NCBI RefSeq assembly: GCF_000380245.2
Contig: NZ_HG428741.1
Coordinates: 3,386,558 to 3,450,557, forward strand
Length of the DNA: 64,000 nucleotides
Reading direction: 5' to 3'
DNA from: Bacillus massiliigorillae
GTDB lineage: Bacteria > Bacillota > Bacilli > Bacillales > DSM-1321
Shown: piece by piece, positions 16,011-25,096 of the stretch
Position numbering within the stretch: the first letter of the stretch is position 1
Layout of the letters: each line of letters opens with the position of its first letter
Notes under the pieces: model-generated
What the model was told of the DNA's origin: nothing
Seen by the model: the letters and a program-made list of their open reading frames with translations, nothing else
Database searches by the model: none
Made by a program: the position numbers and the translations under genes

Positions 16011-17357
16011 TTAGTTAATAGTTTTTTGCTCAGTAACAGTTACTTTACCACTATTAAAGTTCATGAAATAACCTAAGATTCCTCCCACTACAGCTGGAAG
16101 AGCCCATCCTAACCCTACTGAATAAAGTGGTAATGCAGAAAAAATATTATTAACAGCTTCAACTCCATAATCAGCGGCATTTAATCCATCAAAGAAACTC
16201 ACAATAAACGTTAAAGCGAGACTCATAATATATACTGAAGATCTTCCTTGGAAGAATCGATGTAAAAAGGTTAAAACAATTAAGCAAATCGCTAGTGGGT
16301 AAATAGCTACCAATACAGGAACTGAAAAAGCAATCAATTTCTCTAATCCTACATTCGCAACAATAGTACTAAAAACAGAAAGCACAATCGCAAAAGTTGT
16401 ATAGGATACGCTTGGAATTAATTTATTAAAGTACGCAGAACACGCTGTTACTAACCCTATACTTGTTGTTAAACAAGCTGCAATTACAATAACTCCCAAA
16501 ATAATTCTTCCATATGAACCGAAGTAATGACTAGATGCTGCAGAAAGAATTGCTCCACCATTGTCTAATCCACCAACTTCATTAATACTTGCTGCACCTA
16601 GGTAAGCAAGACCAGCATATATAATAGCTAATAGACCAGCAGCAATCAGTGCTGATTTCAAAGTATTAGTCATGATTTGCTTCTTTGTTACTGCGCCTCT
16701 TTCTCTTACAGCATTAATTACGATAATACCAAATACAAATGCTGCTAAAGTATCCATTGTTAAATAACCTTCTTGGAAACCTTTAAAGAATGATGCGTCA
16801 GTATATTTCGTATTTGGGGCACCAAAACCGCCCATTGGATTAAAAATTGCCACTCCAATTAATACAGCAATTACAATTAATAGAATCGGTGTTAATACCT
16901 TACCAACAATATCTACAATTTTCCCTGGCTTCAATGAGAAGATGCAAGTAATCGCAAAGAAAATAATTGTGAAAATAATTAACGGCGTACTGCTTGTAGT
17001 ATCTCCTAATAATGGCTTAATACCTACTTCATAAGAAACAGTACCTGTTCTTGGAATCGCAAAGAATGGTCCGATTGTCAAATATAACACAGTCGTGAAA
17101 ACCAAACCAAATATTGGATGTACTCGACTAGCCATTGAATATAAATCTTCTTTTCCTGAGAAACCAATTGCTAGTACACCTAATAGAGGTAATCCCACTC
17201 CAGTTACAATAAATCCAAATGTTGCTGACCATACATTCGTTCCAGCCATTTGTCCCATTAATACTGGAAAAATTAAATTACCAGCTCCAAAAAATAATGC
17301 AAATAACATAAAACCAATTGCTACAGTTGATGTAAAATCACTCTTACGCTGCTTCAA
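16011..17357 (-). CDS. brnQ: Branched-chain amino acid carrier BrnQ (LIVCS family)
   Basis: Cation-coupled importer of leucine, isoleucine and valine in the membrane. 448 residues and about 12 hydrophobic segments. FALFFGAGNLIFPVLMGQ near residue 18-35, FGFIVTGVGLPLLGVLAIG near 48 and TIGPFFAIPRTGTVSYE near 93-110 are the LIVCS signatures. The start is TTG 17357, eight bases after GGAGG; no ATG fits. Monocistronic with a good terminator. A near-consensus CodY box lies ~115 bases upstream, consistent with repression when branched-chain amino acids are plentiful. Confidence 0.94.
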   Translation of the reverse strand: MKQRKSDFTSTVAIGFMLFALFFGAGNLIFPVLMGQMAGTNVWSATFGFIVTGVGLPLLGVLAIGFSGKEDLYSMASRVHPIFGLVFTTVLYLTIGPFFAIPRTGTVSYEVGIKPLLGDTTSSTPLIIFTIIFFAITCIFSLKPGKIVDIVGKVLTPILLIVIAVLIGVAIFNPMGGFGAPNTKYTDASFFKGFQEGYLTMDTLAAFVFGIIVINAVRERGAVTKKQIMTNTLKSALIAAGLLAIIYAGLAYLGAASINEVGGLDNGGAILSAASSHYFGSYGRIILGVIVIAACLTTSIGLVTACSAYFNKLIPSVSYTTFAIVLSVFSTIVANVGLEKLIAFSVPVLVAIYPLAICLIVLTFLHRFFQGRSSVYIMSLALTFIVSFFDGLNAADYGVEAVNNIFSALPLYSVGLGWALPAVVGGILGYFMNFNSGKVTVTEQKTIN

Positions 17358-17469
17358 AATGAGATCCTCCTAAATGATAATTTATTATTACGTTTACTAC
17401 TTTAAACCTTATATTTTGAAATTTTTCAATGATATATTCGTATATTAACACAAAATACAGTTATTTAGA

Positions 17470-17484
17470 AATTTTCTGAATATT
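17470..17484. promoter_or_regulatory. CodY box upstream of brnQ
   Basis: AATTTTCTGAATATT matches the CodY consensus AATTTTCWGAAAATT at 14 of 15 positions. CodY senses branched-chain amino acids and GTP and controls BCAA transporters in Bacilli. Confidence 0.7.
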
Positions 17485-17607
17485 TATTGGTCTAAAATCA
17501 CTTTGCTACGTAACCACTGTCTTAATTCTTTTGGAATATTCGCCTATTCGACTTAATATAATAATATATAATCAAAACATTTTCAACAATTTGAATTATA
17601 TTAAAAT

Positions 17608-17644
17608 AAAAAAGAGCAATCTTCACTTTTGATTACTCTTTTTT
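17608..17644. terminator. Terminator after the GGDEF gene
   Basis: AAAAAAGAG-AATC pairs with GATT-CTCTTTTTT with one mismatch and a nine-base loop; usable on both strands. Confidence 0.8.
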
Positions 17645-17693
17645 GTAGAATTCTACTATCCAAATTCATTGCAAGGAGTAGTATATCTAGCAT

Positions 17694-18434
17694 CTAACTC
17701 CTTTTAACACCTCTATTTGAAACATAACTTACAAAACTTGAGCAATCGTAAATATGAACTGTATTTCTTCCTTTATTCTTTGAATGATACAATGCAGTGT
17801 CTGCCTGCTTATAAAGCTGATTAAAACTACTCTTTTCACTGATTGCTTTGGAAACACCTATACTTGCTGAAATCGTATGCAATCTGCCACTAGAATCCTC
17901 AAAACTTTTAAAAAACCTTCTTAAAATATCTTCTGCCTTTTTATAAATAAAATCCTCATCATATTGCATTGACATAAAGACCATGAATTCATCTCCGCCT
18001 ATACGGCCGACAATATCATCCTTTCGAAATATCCATTTGAGCTCTTCAGCAAGCTGTTTTAATACTTCGTCACCCTTGGCATGTCCAAAATAATCGTTTA
18101 CAGACTTAAAGTTATCTACATCAATAATAATTAAAACACCATTTTCCATTTTAAGTTTTTCAGAAACAAGGAATTCTGTTGTTACTTTATTATAGAGACC
18201 TGTTAAACCATCTTTTTCAGCCCTATTTTTAAGTAATAATTCTTCTCTTTTTTCATGATCTATATCCACGAAATAAGCAAAAATTAAAATATCATTTGTT
18301 TGGTCATCACAAATAGTATTAGTAATGACTTGAACCCAATAATATCCTTCTACTTTATCTAATAGGCGAAATTCAAGTTCATGTCTAACAATGCCTTGAT
18401 GATATTCTAATATTAAATTATTGATCGACATCAT
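17694..18434 (-). CDS. Diguanylate cyclase (partial PAS + GGDEF)
   Basis: Predicted to make the second messenger c-di-GMP from GTP. The C-terminal GGDEF domain (residues ~75-235) has DGLTGLYNK, IDVDNFKSVNDYFGH and the active-site GGDEF in VGRIGGDEFMVF; no RxxD inhibitory site is obvious. The N-terminal ~65 residues look like only the second half of a PAS_3-like sensor (HELEFRLLDKVEGYYWVQV then FVDIDHEKREE). The ATG overlaps the stop of the membrane gene (ATGA) and has no clear ribosome site, so translation is probably coupled. The missing PAS half suggests a deletion or split of a once longer membrane cyclase. Confidence 0.88.
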   Translation of the reverse strand: MMSINNLILEYHQGIVRHELEFRLLDKVEGYYWVQVITNTICDDQTNDILIFAYFVDIDHEKREELLLKNRAEKDGLTGLYNKVTTEFLVSEKLKMENGVLIIIDVDNFKSVNDYFGHAKGDEVLKQLAEELKWIFRKDDIVGRIGGDEFMVFMSMQYDEDFIYKKAEDILRRFFKSFEDSSGRLHTISASIGVSKAISEKSSFNQLYKQADTALYHSKNKGRNTVHIYDCSSFVSYVSNRGVKRS

Positions 18435-19180
18435 ACATAATGATGATAATTTTCTTGTTTTTTGATTTCTGCCTGTAGTTGTTGATTTTTTAATTTCACG
18501 CTAAGTAACGTGCTATTAGAAATACTATAAAAAATGATAATGTATATTCCGATTAATATCGTAATAAACTTCAATACTTGGTCTTGATATGCAAAAACGA
18601 TAAACATATCATAAGCATACACTTGGGAGTTTATTAGCAAATAAATCGTACAAACCGTTAACCAGATTAATAAGAAAAAACTCTGATCATCACGGTTTAT
18701 TACTAAACGAATCTTTTCAATCGGAATAACTCGCATTACTATTAAAGTCGCAACCATCAGAATGAAGAGTGAAATCATTAGAGTAAGCAAAAAACCTTCG
18801 TTATTTGCTAGTATGGTTGAAACAGAACAATTAAAAAGCCAAGCTGTTCCAGATAGTATTATAGTTCTAATTGCAATAATATGACTGATAAAGATTGTCA
18901 CAATTAATAGTTTTCTACTCAACTTATTTTTATAAAAAAAGAAAAACTCAACTAACAGCACAATATAAAGAATGGTATAAGTGAATAAAGAACCACTTTT
19001 TTCAACATGAACTACAAACATCATTATGAAAAGATTAATAAGAGAAGTTCCCATTCTAGTTATCATTTTTCGTTCTTTCTGAAAAATTTTATCTAAGAAG
19101 AGAAAAATAATAGAATTATAAACAACAAATAAGCATAAAGTAAAAAGTTCTATACCTAAAAGTAAAACATTGCTGTTCAT
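18431..19180 (-). CDS. Membrane sensor-like protein with C-terminal coiled coil
   Basis: Not recognised as a named family. 249 residues with about seven hydrophobic segments spread over residues 5-225, then a short coiled coil (LLSVKLKNQQLQAEIKK) that normally links a membrane sensor to a signalling output. No output domain is attached; the next gene supplies a GGDEF. It lies five bases downstream of the FIST-EAL gene and overlaps the GGDEF gene. The layout resembles the N-terminal part of a membrane diguanylate cyclase. I infer the two act together, or descend from one gene. Confidence 0.65.
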   Translation of the reverse strand: MNSNVLLLGIELFTLCLFVVYNSIIFLFLDKIFQKERKMITRMGTSLINLFIMMFVVHVEKSGSLFTYTILYIVLLVEFFFFYKNKLSRKLLIVTIFISHIIAIRTIILSGTAWLFNCSVSTILANNEGFLLTLMISLFILMVATLIVMRVIPIEKIRLVINRDDQSFFLLIWLTVCTIYLLINSQVYAYDMFIVFAYQDQVLKFITILIGIYIIIFYSISNSTLLSVKLKNQQLQAEIKKQENYHHYV

Positions 19181-19185
19181 AAATT

Positions 19186-21705
19186 TTATAACCCGAGCTC
19201 TCGATACGGTAGCGGTTTAGAAAAGTAAAAACCTTGTGAAAATCGAATACCAAGAGCCTCTACCCTTTCTTGTATTTTTTTATTTTCTACAAACTCCGCA
19301 ACAAGATTGGCATTCAATTGATTCCCTAAAAATACGATGTTTTCTAAAACCTTTTGATTAATCAGATTACAATCGATGTCTCTTATTATGCTTCCATCTA
19401 CCTTAATTAAATCAGGCTCAATTTTTACAATCTCTATAAAATTCGAGTATCCACTTCCAAAATCATCTACAGCAATCTTCACTCCATACTGACGAACGAC
19501 ATCAATAAAGTTTCGAAGAACATCCATATCTCTAAATTCTTCATCCTCAAGAATTTCAAAAATAATATTACTAGCATCGCCTATTTGTTCCAATTCATGA
19601 TAAATAAATTGACGGACTTCTTCCAGATTAATATCATCTGCCGAAAGATTAATTGATATAACGGACTTCTCCCCTGCAAATAAAGTTAACACTTTTTTAA
19701 TCATTAATGTGCTTAATGTCGAGTATAAATGATATTTCTTAGCAATATCCATGAACTCAAAAGGATTATAAATCTTTCCATTTTCATCCTCTATACGCAT
19801 TAATGCCTCGTATTTGTTAATCTCTTTCTTTTCATTGTCATAAACACCTTGAAAATAGGGAATCACTTTTTGCTTTTCAATCACTTGATTTAAAATCTGT
19901 ATCATTTCCATTTCATGTTCAAGCTTTTGATTTGTATCCGTATTATCATCAAATATTAAAAAATTCGTTTGTGAATTTTGATAGTAACCTAAAATACCCA
20001 ACCCTTTTTCTAATAAATCTTTTTGATTCAGTACTACTACAAAACGGTTAATCAATATCTCATCCTTTTCATCTAGTTTGATAAATTGGAATTGATCATA
20101 CATTGATTTAATAATATCCATAAACTCCTGTTGATTAAGTTCAAAATTAGCAACCACATAAACAATACTATCATTATGAACATAATAAAAAAGTTTATCT
20201 CTCTTTTCTATATTTGAAGCAAATTCACTTACAAGTCTCAACGCTTTCTGTATGATTCGATAGTAACCTTGTCTTCCAAATCTAGACACGAGCAAACTAC
20301 TACTTTCAATCTGTACCATACACATTTTATCAAAATGATAGATTAAGTCATCTTGTGCAAATTTAATCGTATTTTCCAATCCCATATTAACATCGACATA
20401 TAATTGCTGCTTCATCATTTTTTGCTGTTGAATAAGCTGTTCTATCAATAATTCATTTTCCTTGCTCATAGCAGTACTTTGCTTTTGCCAAACAAAACTT
20501 AATAAGCGTTGATTATCATCTTTTATTTTATTTAAATCTTCAAACACACTAAAGTCAGGATTGATATAGATATCCTTTTCTGCCACTCCTACTAAACTAC
20601 AGGAGCCATTCAGAAACTCATTTTTCCCATCAATGTATCCAATTTCCCCCATCATAAAGACACCACAAATTCCAGTGTTAGCAAACGGACTTAATTCCCA
20701 TTGTGCGCAATTTCCAAGATAAAGCTTTCTAAAAAGACAAGAATAACAAAACAAGCTTTCAATTGGAGTATCTACGATATGATGGCAAATATCTAAACAT
20801 TCTTGAACACATTTAGTCGGACTCGTATAACCGATACGAAACTTAGTTTGATTATTAATCTGTGAAAAATAGAGAGACATTTTTTTAGAAGCAGAATCAT
20901 ACTTAATAAAACGACTTGCCCCACCGTGCCCCTCTAAAACCATTGGGAAATGAACGATATCATCATTTTCAGCTATAAGCTGCCAATCTGAGTATTCCTT
21001 TAAATCCTTCATACCAAATTGCTCTCTGCACCAATCAACGGCTGGCTTATGATCAATTTCTATCAATAAAGCACCATCACAGTTATTCACTTCATAAACA
21101 GGGCTAATTGGTTCATGCGCTATATTGACTTCATTAAATACATATAGCTCTTCGTTACTAAGAGCCGCTGTAACAATACCATTCTCAATAATACCGTGTT
21201 CTGTGAAAACATATGCCGGTATATTGTTAGGTAAAATATCCCCAACAATGCCTCCAACCAATTTTGTCGTCTTGTTTAATTTATTAAATTCCTCTATACA
21301 GTTATGAATATCATAGTAATGATCACCACAGAGAAGATGCATCAATGGAACCGATACACCCTCAATGGTATCTGAAATCTCTTTTGCAACTTCTATTGCA
21401 CTCTTTCCTAAAAAAGTATGTGTGTTTATGGATACTTTTGTTAAATCAAACTGTTCGACTATTATTAAGGTCTCGTCATCATACTGTTTTCCATGATAAA
21501 TAATTCCACTTCCACTAGCACCAACAATATGCGCTTCTGGCAATACCTCCTTCATTTCTGATGCAATTTCAACAGCTTCATCCCCGGTACATATAGCAGT
21601 GTAAATTCTAACAAGACATTCCTCTTGTATATTGATATTTGTACCGCCCAATAATCGTTTAAATCCATCTTTACTTTTATAAAGAGTACTTAAAACTTTC
21701 ATCAT
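19186..21705 (-). CDS. FIST sensor - degenerate GGDEF - EAL phosphodiesterase
   Basis: Predicted c-di-GMP phosphodiesterase under a FIST sensor. Domains by approximate residue: FIST_N 15-200, FIST_C 210-370 (small-ligand sensing, possibly amino acids), a GGDEF-like fold 425-580 lacking the GGDEF signature, and EAL 600-839. The EAL catalytic set is intact: YEALMRI, SINLSADD, FEILED, DDFGSGYSN, KVDGSII, AEFVE and QGFYFSKPL. No membrane segment. ATG 21705 follows AAGGAG; an earlier in-frame start at 21744 has no ribosome site. First gene of a three-gene cluster that pairs a c-di-GMP-degrading with a c-di-GMP-making protein. Confidence 0.9.
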   Translation of the reverse strand: MMKVLSTLYKSKDGFKRLLGGTNINIQEECLVRIYTAICTGDEAVEIASEMKEVLPEAHIVGASGSGIIYHGKQYDDETLIIVEQFDLTKVSINTHTFLGKSAIEVAKEISDTIEGVSVPLMHLLCGDHYYDIHNCIEEFNKLNKTTKLVGGIVGDILPNNIPAYVFTEHGIIENGIVTAALSNEELYVFNEVNIAHEPISPVYEVNNCDGALLIEIDHKPAVDWCREQFGMKDLKEYSDWQLIAENDDIVHFPMVLEGHGGASRFIKYDSASKKMSLYFSQINNQTKFRIGYTSPTKCVQECLDICHHIVDTPIESLFCYSCLFRKLYLGNCAQWELSPFANTGICGVFMMGEIGYIDGKNEFLNGSCSLVGVAEKDIYINPDFSVFEDLNKIKDDNQRLLSFVWQKQSTAMSKENELLIEQLIQQQKMMKQQLYVDVNMGLENTIKFAQDDLIYHFDKMCMVQIESSSLLVSRFGRQGYYRIIQKALRLVSEFASNIEKRDKLFYYVHNDSIVYVVANFELNQQEFMDIIKSMYDQFQFIKLDEKDEILINRFVVVLNQKDLLEKGLGILGYYQNSQTNFLIFDDNTDTNQKLEHEMEMIQILNQVIEKQKVIPYFQGVYDNEKKEINKYEALMRIEDENGKIYNPFEFMDIAKKYHLYSTLSTLMIKKVLTLFAGEKSVISINLSADDINLEEVRQFIYHELEQIGDASNIIFEILEDEEFRDMDVLRNFIDVVRQYGVKIAVDDFGSGYSNFIEIVKIEPDLIKVDGSIIRDIDCNLINQKVLENIVFLGNQLNANLVAEFVENKKIQERVEALGIRFSQGFYFSKPLPYRELGL

Positions 21706-21956
21706 TTTTCTCCTTACGTAAAAATATGAATTTTCATTATACAAATATCACTATTCTCTATTTCCATATAACTCTATTATAAAATGAATACATCAATATA
21801 CCCCCTCTAATTAATTCAACTTTATGAACTATCTAACATTTTATCCCCTATATAGAAAAAACGTAGGAATAGTAGAGTAAACATACATCATTTCTGCTTT
21901 AATCATATACTCTTCTTTTGCTTACTTCATTACTTCATTACTTCTTTATTACCCTC

Positions 21957-22118
21957 TCTAATCAAAAAAATGTCCGCTTTTGCTGACCACTTTATATAAA
22001 AGAAGCACTTTCCAAAACCAATTGGAAGTCCATACAGCAATGCTTTTATTCCATAAAACATGCTTTCGTAATTCATCATTTTATTAAATCCACCCGGAGT
22101 CATTCCCACAGATTTCAG
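21957..22118 (-). pseudogene. Remnant of an FtsX-type ABC permease
   Basis: Read on the minus strand, 22118 to ~21990 encodes LKSVGMTPGGFNKMM then NYESMFYGIKALLYGLPIGF. This is the conserved membrane-proximal stretch of FtsX/BceB-like permeases that follows the '(A/S)MLKSVGM' motif. A stop codon lies just upstream and the similarity fades after ~40 codons, so only a scrap remains. The rest of 21706-22141 is AT-rich with no other coding signal. Confidence 0.6.
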
Positions 22119-22154
22119 TATTCAATCTTAAAATTAGTCTTATAAACTTTAAAA

Positions 22155-22194
22155 AATAAAGTTACTTGAAAAAATAAAGTGACTATGTTACATT
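22155..22194 (+). promoter_or_regulatory. rclA promoter with repeated operator
   Basis: TTGAAA (22166-22171), 17-base spacer, TACATT (22189-22194). AATAAAGTTACTT at 22155 and AATAAAGTGACT at 22173 are direct repeats 18 bases apart that overlap the -35 and the spacer. A regulator such as the downstream HxlR protein could bind here. Confidence 0.6.
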
Positions 22195-22247
22195 ATGAGC
22201 ATAAAGAAAATATTTCAGACAGAATATAACACCAGGAGGAAACAATC

Positions 22248-23621
22248 ATGGATAAATATGATGCTATTATTATTGGATTTGGTAAAGGCGGAAAAACACT
22301 TGCTGCTGATTTAGCTAATCGAAACTGGAAAGTAGCTGTAGTGGAACGCTCAGCTAAAATGTATGGTGGAACATGTATTAACATTGGATGTATTCCAACA
22401 AAATCATTAGTTCATCAATCAAAACAAGGTGAAATAAAACAACTAAATAATTTTGCTGACCAAAAAAATTATTACGAAACAGCAATTGAAAATAAAAACC
22501 AACTTATTTCATTTTTACGTCAAAAGAACTTTGACAATTTAGATAGCAAAGAGAATATTACTGTATTTACTGGAAAGGCATCTTTCCAATCTGCTCGTGA
22601 AGTAGTCGTACAAACTGAAACAGAATCAATCGTTTTATCAGCTGAAAAGATTTTTATCAATACTGGTGCAGAAACGATTATTCCTAATATTAAAGGATTA
22701 AAAGAAAGTAAATCTGTATACACAAGCACTTCTATTATGGAACTTAGCCAATTACCTAAACGATTAGCAATTATTGGTGGAGGCTATATCGGATTAGAAT
22801 TTGCCTCAATGTACAGTGGATTTGGATCAGAGGTAACAGTTATTGAAGGTTCATCTACCTTTATTCCAAGAGAAGACCGAGATATTGCTGGCCTAGTGAA
22901 AGAAGCATTAGAGAAAAAACATATCACTATTAAAATGAGTGCCAAAGTTCAAGAAGTTAGAGAAGAGAATAACGAAACCATTATTTCATATAATGTTGAT
23001 GGAGACACTTATGAATTAGCAGCGGATGCTATCCTTTTAGCAACTGGAAGAAAACCAAATGTTGACGGTTTAAACTTAGAAGCTGCCGGTGTTGAAATAG
23101 ATGAAAGAGGCGCTATTAAAGTAGACAGCACTTTAAGAACATCCGTACCTCATATATGGGCAATTGGTGATGTAAAAGGCGGATTACAGTTCACTTATAT
23201 TTCGCTCGACGATTATCGAATTATTAAAAATGACTTATTCGGGAATAAACAACGACAAGTAAATGATCGAACTACAGTACCTTATAGTGTTTTCATTGAC
23301 CCACCTCTTTCAAATGTAGGTTTAGGTGAAGATGAAGCTCGAGAAAAAGGGTATGATATTAAAGTAGCAAAACTACCAGCGGCTGGTATTCCACGTGCTC
23401 GCTTAATTAATGAAACAACAGGCTTAATGAAGGCTATTGTCGATGCAAAAACAAATAAAATTCTTGGCTGTTCCCTGTTCTGTGCTGAATCAAGCGAAAT
23501 CATTAATATTGTCGATATTGCAATGAAAACAGGACAAGATTATACTTTCCTAAGAGATCATATCTTTACACACCCTACTATGAGTGAGGCTTTAAACGAT
23601 CTGTTCTCTCAAATTAAGTAA
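22248..23621 (+). CDS. rclA: RclA-like flavoprotein disulfide reductase
   Basis: FAD-dependent NAD(P)H oxidoreductase. 457 residues. FAD site IIIGFGKGGKTLA (residue 8), redox-active pair GGTCINIGCIPTKS (near 42), second nucleotide site LAIIGGGYIGLEFASMY (near 177), FAD site WAIGDVKGG (near 304), and C-terminal HPTMSEALNDLF. The start KYDAIIIGFGKGGKTL and MYGGTCINIGCIPTKSLVH closely follow E. coli RclA (YkgC), which protects against reactive chlorine and reduces Cu(II). RclA assignment rests on recalled sequence; a general pyridine nucleotide-disulfide oxidoreductase is the fallback. Forms an operon with the HxlR gene 21 bases downstream. Confidence 0.85.
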   Translation: MDKYDAIIIGFGKGGKTLAADLANRNWKVAVVERSAKMYGGTCINIGCIPTKSLVHQSKQGEIKQLNNFADQKNYYETAIENKNQLISFLRQKNFDNLDSKENITVFTGKASFQSAREVVVQTETESIVLSAEKIFINTGAETIIPNIKGLKESKSVYTSTSIMELSQLPKRLAIIGGGYIGLEFASMYSGFGSEVTVIEGSSTFIPREDRDIAGLVKEALEKKHITIKMSAKVQEVREENNETIISYNVDGDTYELAADAILLATGRKPNVDGLNLEAAGVEIDERGAIKVDSTLRTSVPHIWAIGDVKGGLQFTYISLDDYRIIKNDLFGNKQRQVNDRTTVPYSVFIDPPLSNVGLGEDEAREKGYDIKVAKLPAAGIPRARLINETTGLMKAIVDAKTNKILGCSLFCAESSEIINIVDIAMKTGQDYTFLRDHIFTHPTMSEALNDLFSQIK

Positions 23622-23642
23622 GTACTTGGAGAATGACTATAT

Positions 23643-24092
23643 ATGAAAAAACAATATAATTTAAACTGCAACATCGCTCAAACTTTAAATATCATCGGTG
23701 ATAGATGGTCGCTGTTAATCTTACATGAACTGTTACTGGGCCGTACAACATTTAAAGAAATACAATCAGGTCTTGAAAGCATTCCAACTAATTTATTATC
23801 TGAACGATTAAAGCGATTAGAAAGTGATGGACTTATTGTAAGCTCATTATATCAATCACATCCACCACGATATGCATATAAGTTAACAGAAAGTGGAGAA
23901 GACCTTAAAGGTGTCTTTAATAGCTTCATTTTATGGGGAAGCAAGCATTTAGACCCTGCCTATAAGAAATTAATTCATAATGAGTGTGGGCATACAGTAG
24001 AAATTCAATACTTCTGTAGCCATTGTGGTAAGACCGTACATGAAGATGAATGCAGTAGTTGTGAATTCATTGTTAATAGTGATGACGAGTAA
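23643..24092 (+). CDS. HxlR-family regulator with extra C-terminal Cys cluster
   Basis: DNA-binding regulator. Residues 1-105 form the HxlR/DUF24 winged helix: CNIAQTLNIIGDRWSLLILHELL, FKEIQSGLESIPTNLLSERLKRLE, PPRYAYKLTESG. Cys9 sits just before helix 1, the position used for thiol sensing by Bacillus YodB and HypR. Unusually, a C-terminal extension carries C-G-H then FCSHCG and ECSSC, a probable four-Cys zinc ribbon. It follows rclA by 21 bases and is closed by a strong terminator. Redox control of rclA is inferred. Confidence 0.85.
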   Translation: MKKQYNLNCNIAQTLNIIGDRWSLLILHELLLGRTTFKEIQSGLESIPTNLLSERLKRLESDGLIVSSLYQSHPPRYAYKLTESGEDLKGVFNSFILWGSKHLDPAYKKLIHNECGHTVEIQYFCSHCGKTVHEDECSSCEFIVNSDDE

Positions 24093-24160
24093 TAATACTT
24101 AAATTCCGAAAGAAGCTATTTGGTTTTGCTATAACATACTATGAGAGCAAAAAGCATAAG

Positions 24161-24201
24161 AGGCGTGTCAAAAGTGATTAGAAATTACTTTTGACACGCC
24201 T
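24161..24201 (+). terminator. Terminator after the rclA-hxlR operon
   Basis: AGGCGTGTCAAAAGT pairs perfectly with ACTTTTGACACGCCT; an 11-base loop, then CCTTCTTTTTC. Confidence 0.8.
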
Positions 24202-24301
24202 CCTTCTTTTTCTTCATAAATTCTTAAGATATTTCCTACCTTTATCTTTAACTCTTTTTCGTACACTTGTTGTACCACATTGTAGATAGGGGAAATATAT
24301 T

Positions 24302-24889
24302 ATGAATTTACAAGCAATGAACCCTTCTGACTTTATAACAACACTTACTTTAACATATAAACAAATCGGACCTATTACGGCTATGTTACTTTGTTTCATG
24401 GAAGCTTTCCTTCCATTTTTACCACTTTCCGCTTTTGTCATGGCCAATTCTGCCGCATTTGGTCTTATTGAAGGGTTACTTCTATCATCTCTAGGCTCCA
24501 TACTTGGTGCATGGGCAGTATATGGCATTTTTCGTTTTTTTGGAAATAGAAAATGTTTGCGGAAATATATTGAACATCGCACTGTTCAAACTTACATGAA
24601 TCGCTTAGAACAACATAGCTTTATTATTATCGGTTTTCTCTGTATGCTACCTGTTTTTCCGAACTCTGTTATTACAACTGTTGCTGGCATTACAAAAATG
24701 AATTTCAAGAAATTTGCTTTCGCATCTGCATTTGGCATAACAGGTTTAAATACTATTTTCAGCCTAGTAGGTTCCGACTTACACGCATTCCTGCACTCTC
24801 CATTAAAGGTTCTTACAGTTATTGCGGTATTTTTTAGCATTCATTTAATTGGAACACAGATGAAGAATCGGATGCTTTCAAACAGTTAA
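24302..24889 (+). CDS. VTT-domain (TVP38/DedA-like) membrane protein, copy 1
   Basis: 195-residue membrane protein of the VTT (SNARE-associated/DedA-like) family. About five hydrophobic segments. CFMEAFLPFLPLSAFVMANSAAFG near residue 32 contains the family re-entrant motif (E-x-x-P-x-x-P), and FLCMLPVFPNSVITTVAGITKM near 115 the second. DedA-like proteins flip undecaprenyl phosphate or phospholipid; the role of this short branch is not established. A related protein lies at 38307. Ribosome site GGGG with nine-base spacing. Followed by a terminator; stand-alone gene. Confidence 0.85.
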   Translation: MNLQAMNPSDFITTLTLTYKQIGPITAMLLCFMEAFLPFLPLSAFVMANSAAFGLIEGLLLSSLGSILGAWAVYGIFRFFGNRKCLRKYIEHRTVQTYMNRLEQHSFIIIGFLCMLPVFPNSVITTVAGITKMNFKKFAFASAFGITGLNTIFSLVGSDLHAFLHSPLKVLTVIAVFFSIHLIGTQMKNRMLSNS

Positions 24890-24896
24890 TAGAGAA

Positions 24897-24935
24897 AACC
24901 AGTAATCCTATACATTTGTGTAAGATTACTGGTTT
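24897..24935 (+). terminator. Terminator after VTT gene copy 1
   Basis: AAACCAGTAATC/GATTACTGGTTT, 12-base perfect stem with a 15-base loop; bidirectional. Confidence 0.8.
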
Positions 24936-25018
24936 ATTAATCTTCTACGAAAATCTATATCTTAATATAAAGGCATTCTTTCATTTGTTTAGCTTTTTCC
25001 ACTACCGATAAACCTTGC

Positions 25019-25045
25019 ACCACATAGGTAAATAACTCATATCAT
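25019..25045 (+). promoter_or_regulatory. Possible SigK (late mother-cell) promoter of the cupin gene
   Basis: ACC at 25019-25021, 16-base spacer, CATATCAT at 25038-25045, fitting the SigK pattern AC-N16-CATANNNT. Short motifs of this kind also occur by chance in AT-rich DNA. Confidence 0.4.
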
Positions 25046-25096
25046 GCAAAGAATGTGATTCCTACACATTACAATAAAAAAAGGTGGGTTCTCACC

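Noticed and set aside
18425..18480. Programmed -1 frameshift joining the membrane protein and GGDEF protein
   Set aside because: The six-A run is in the wrong phase for a slippery heptamer and the joined product would still lack half of the PAS domain; coupled or decayed genes are simpler.
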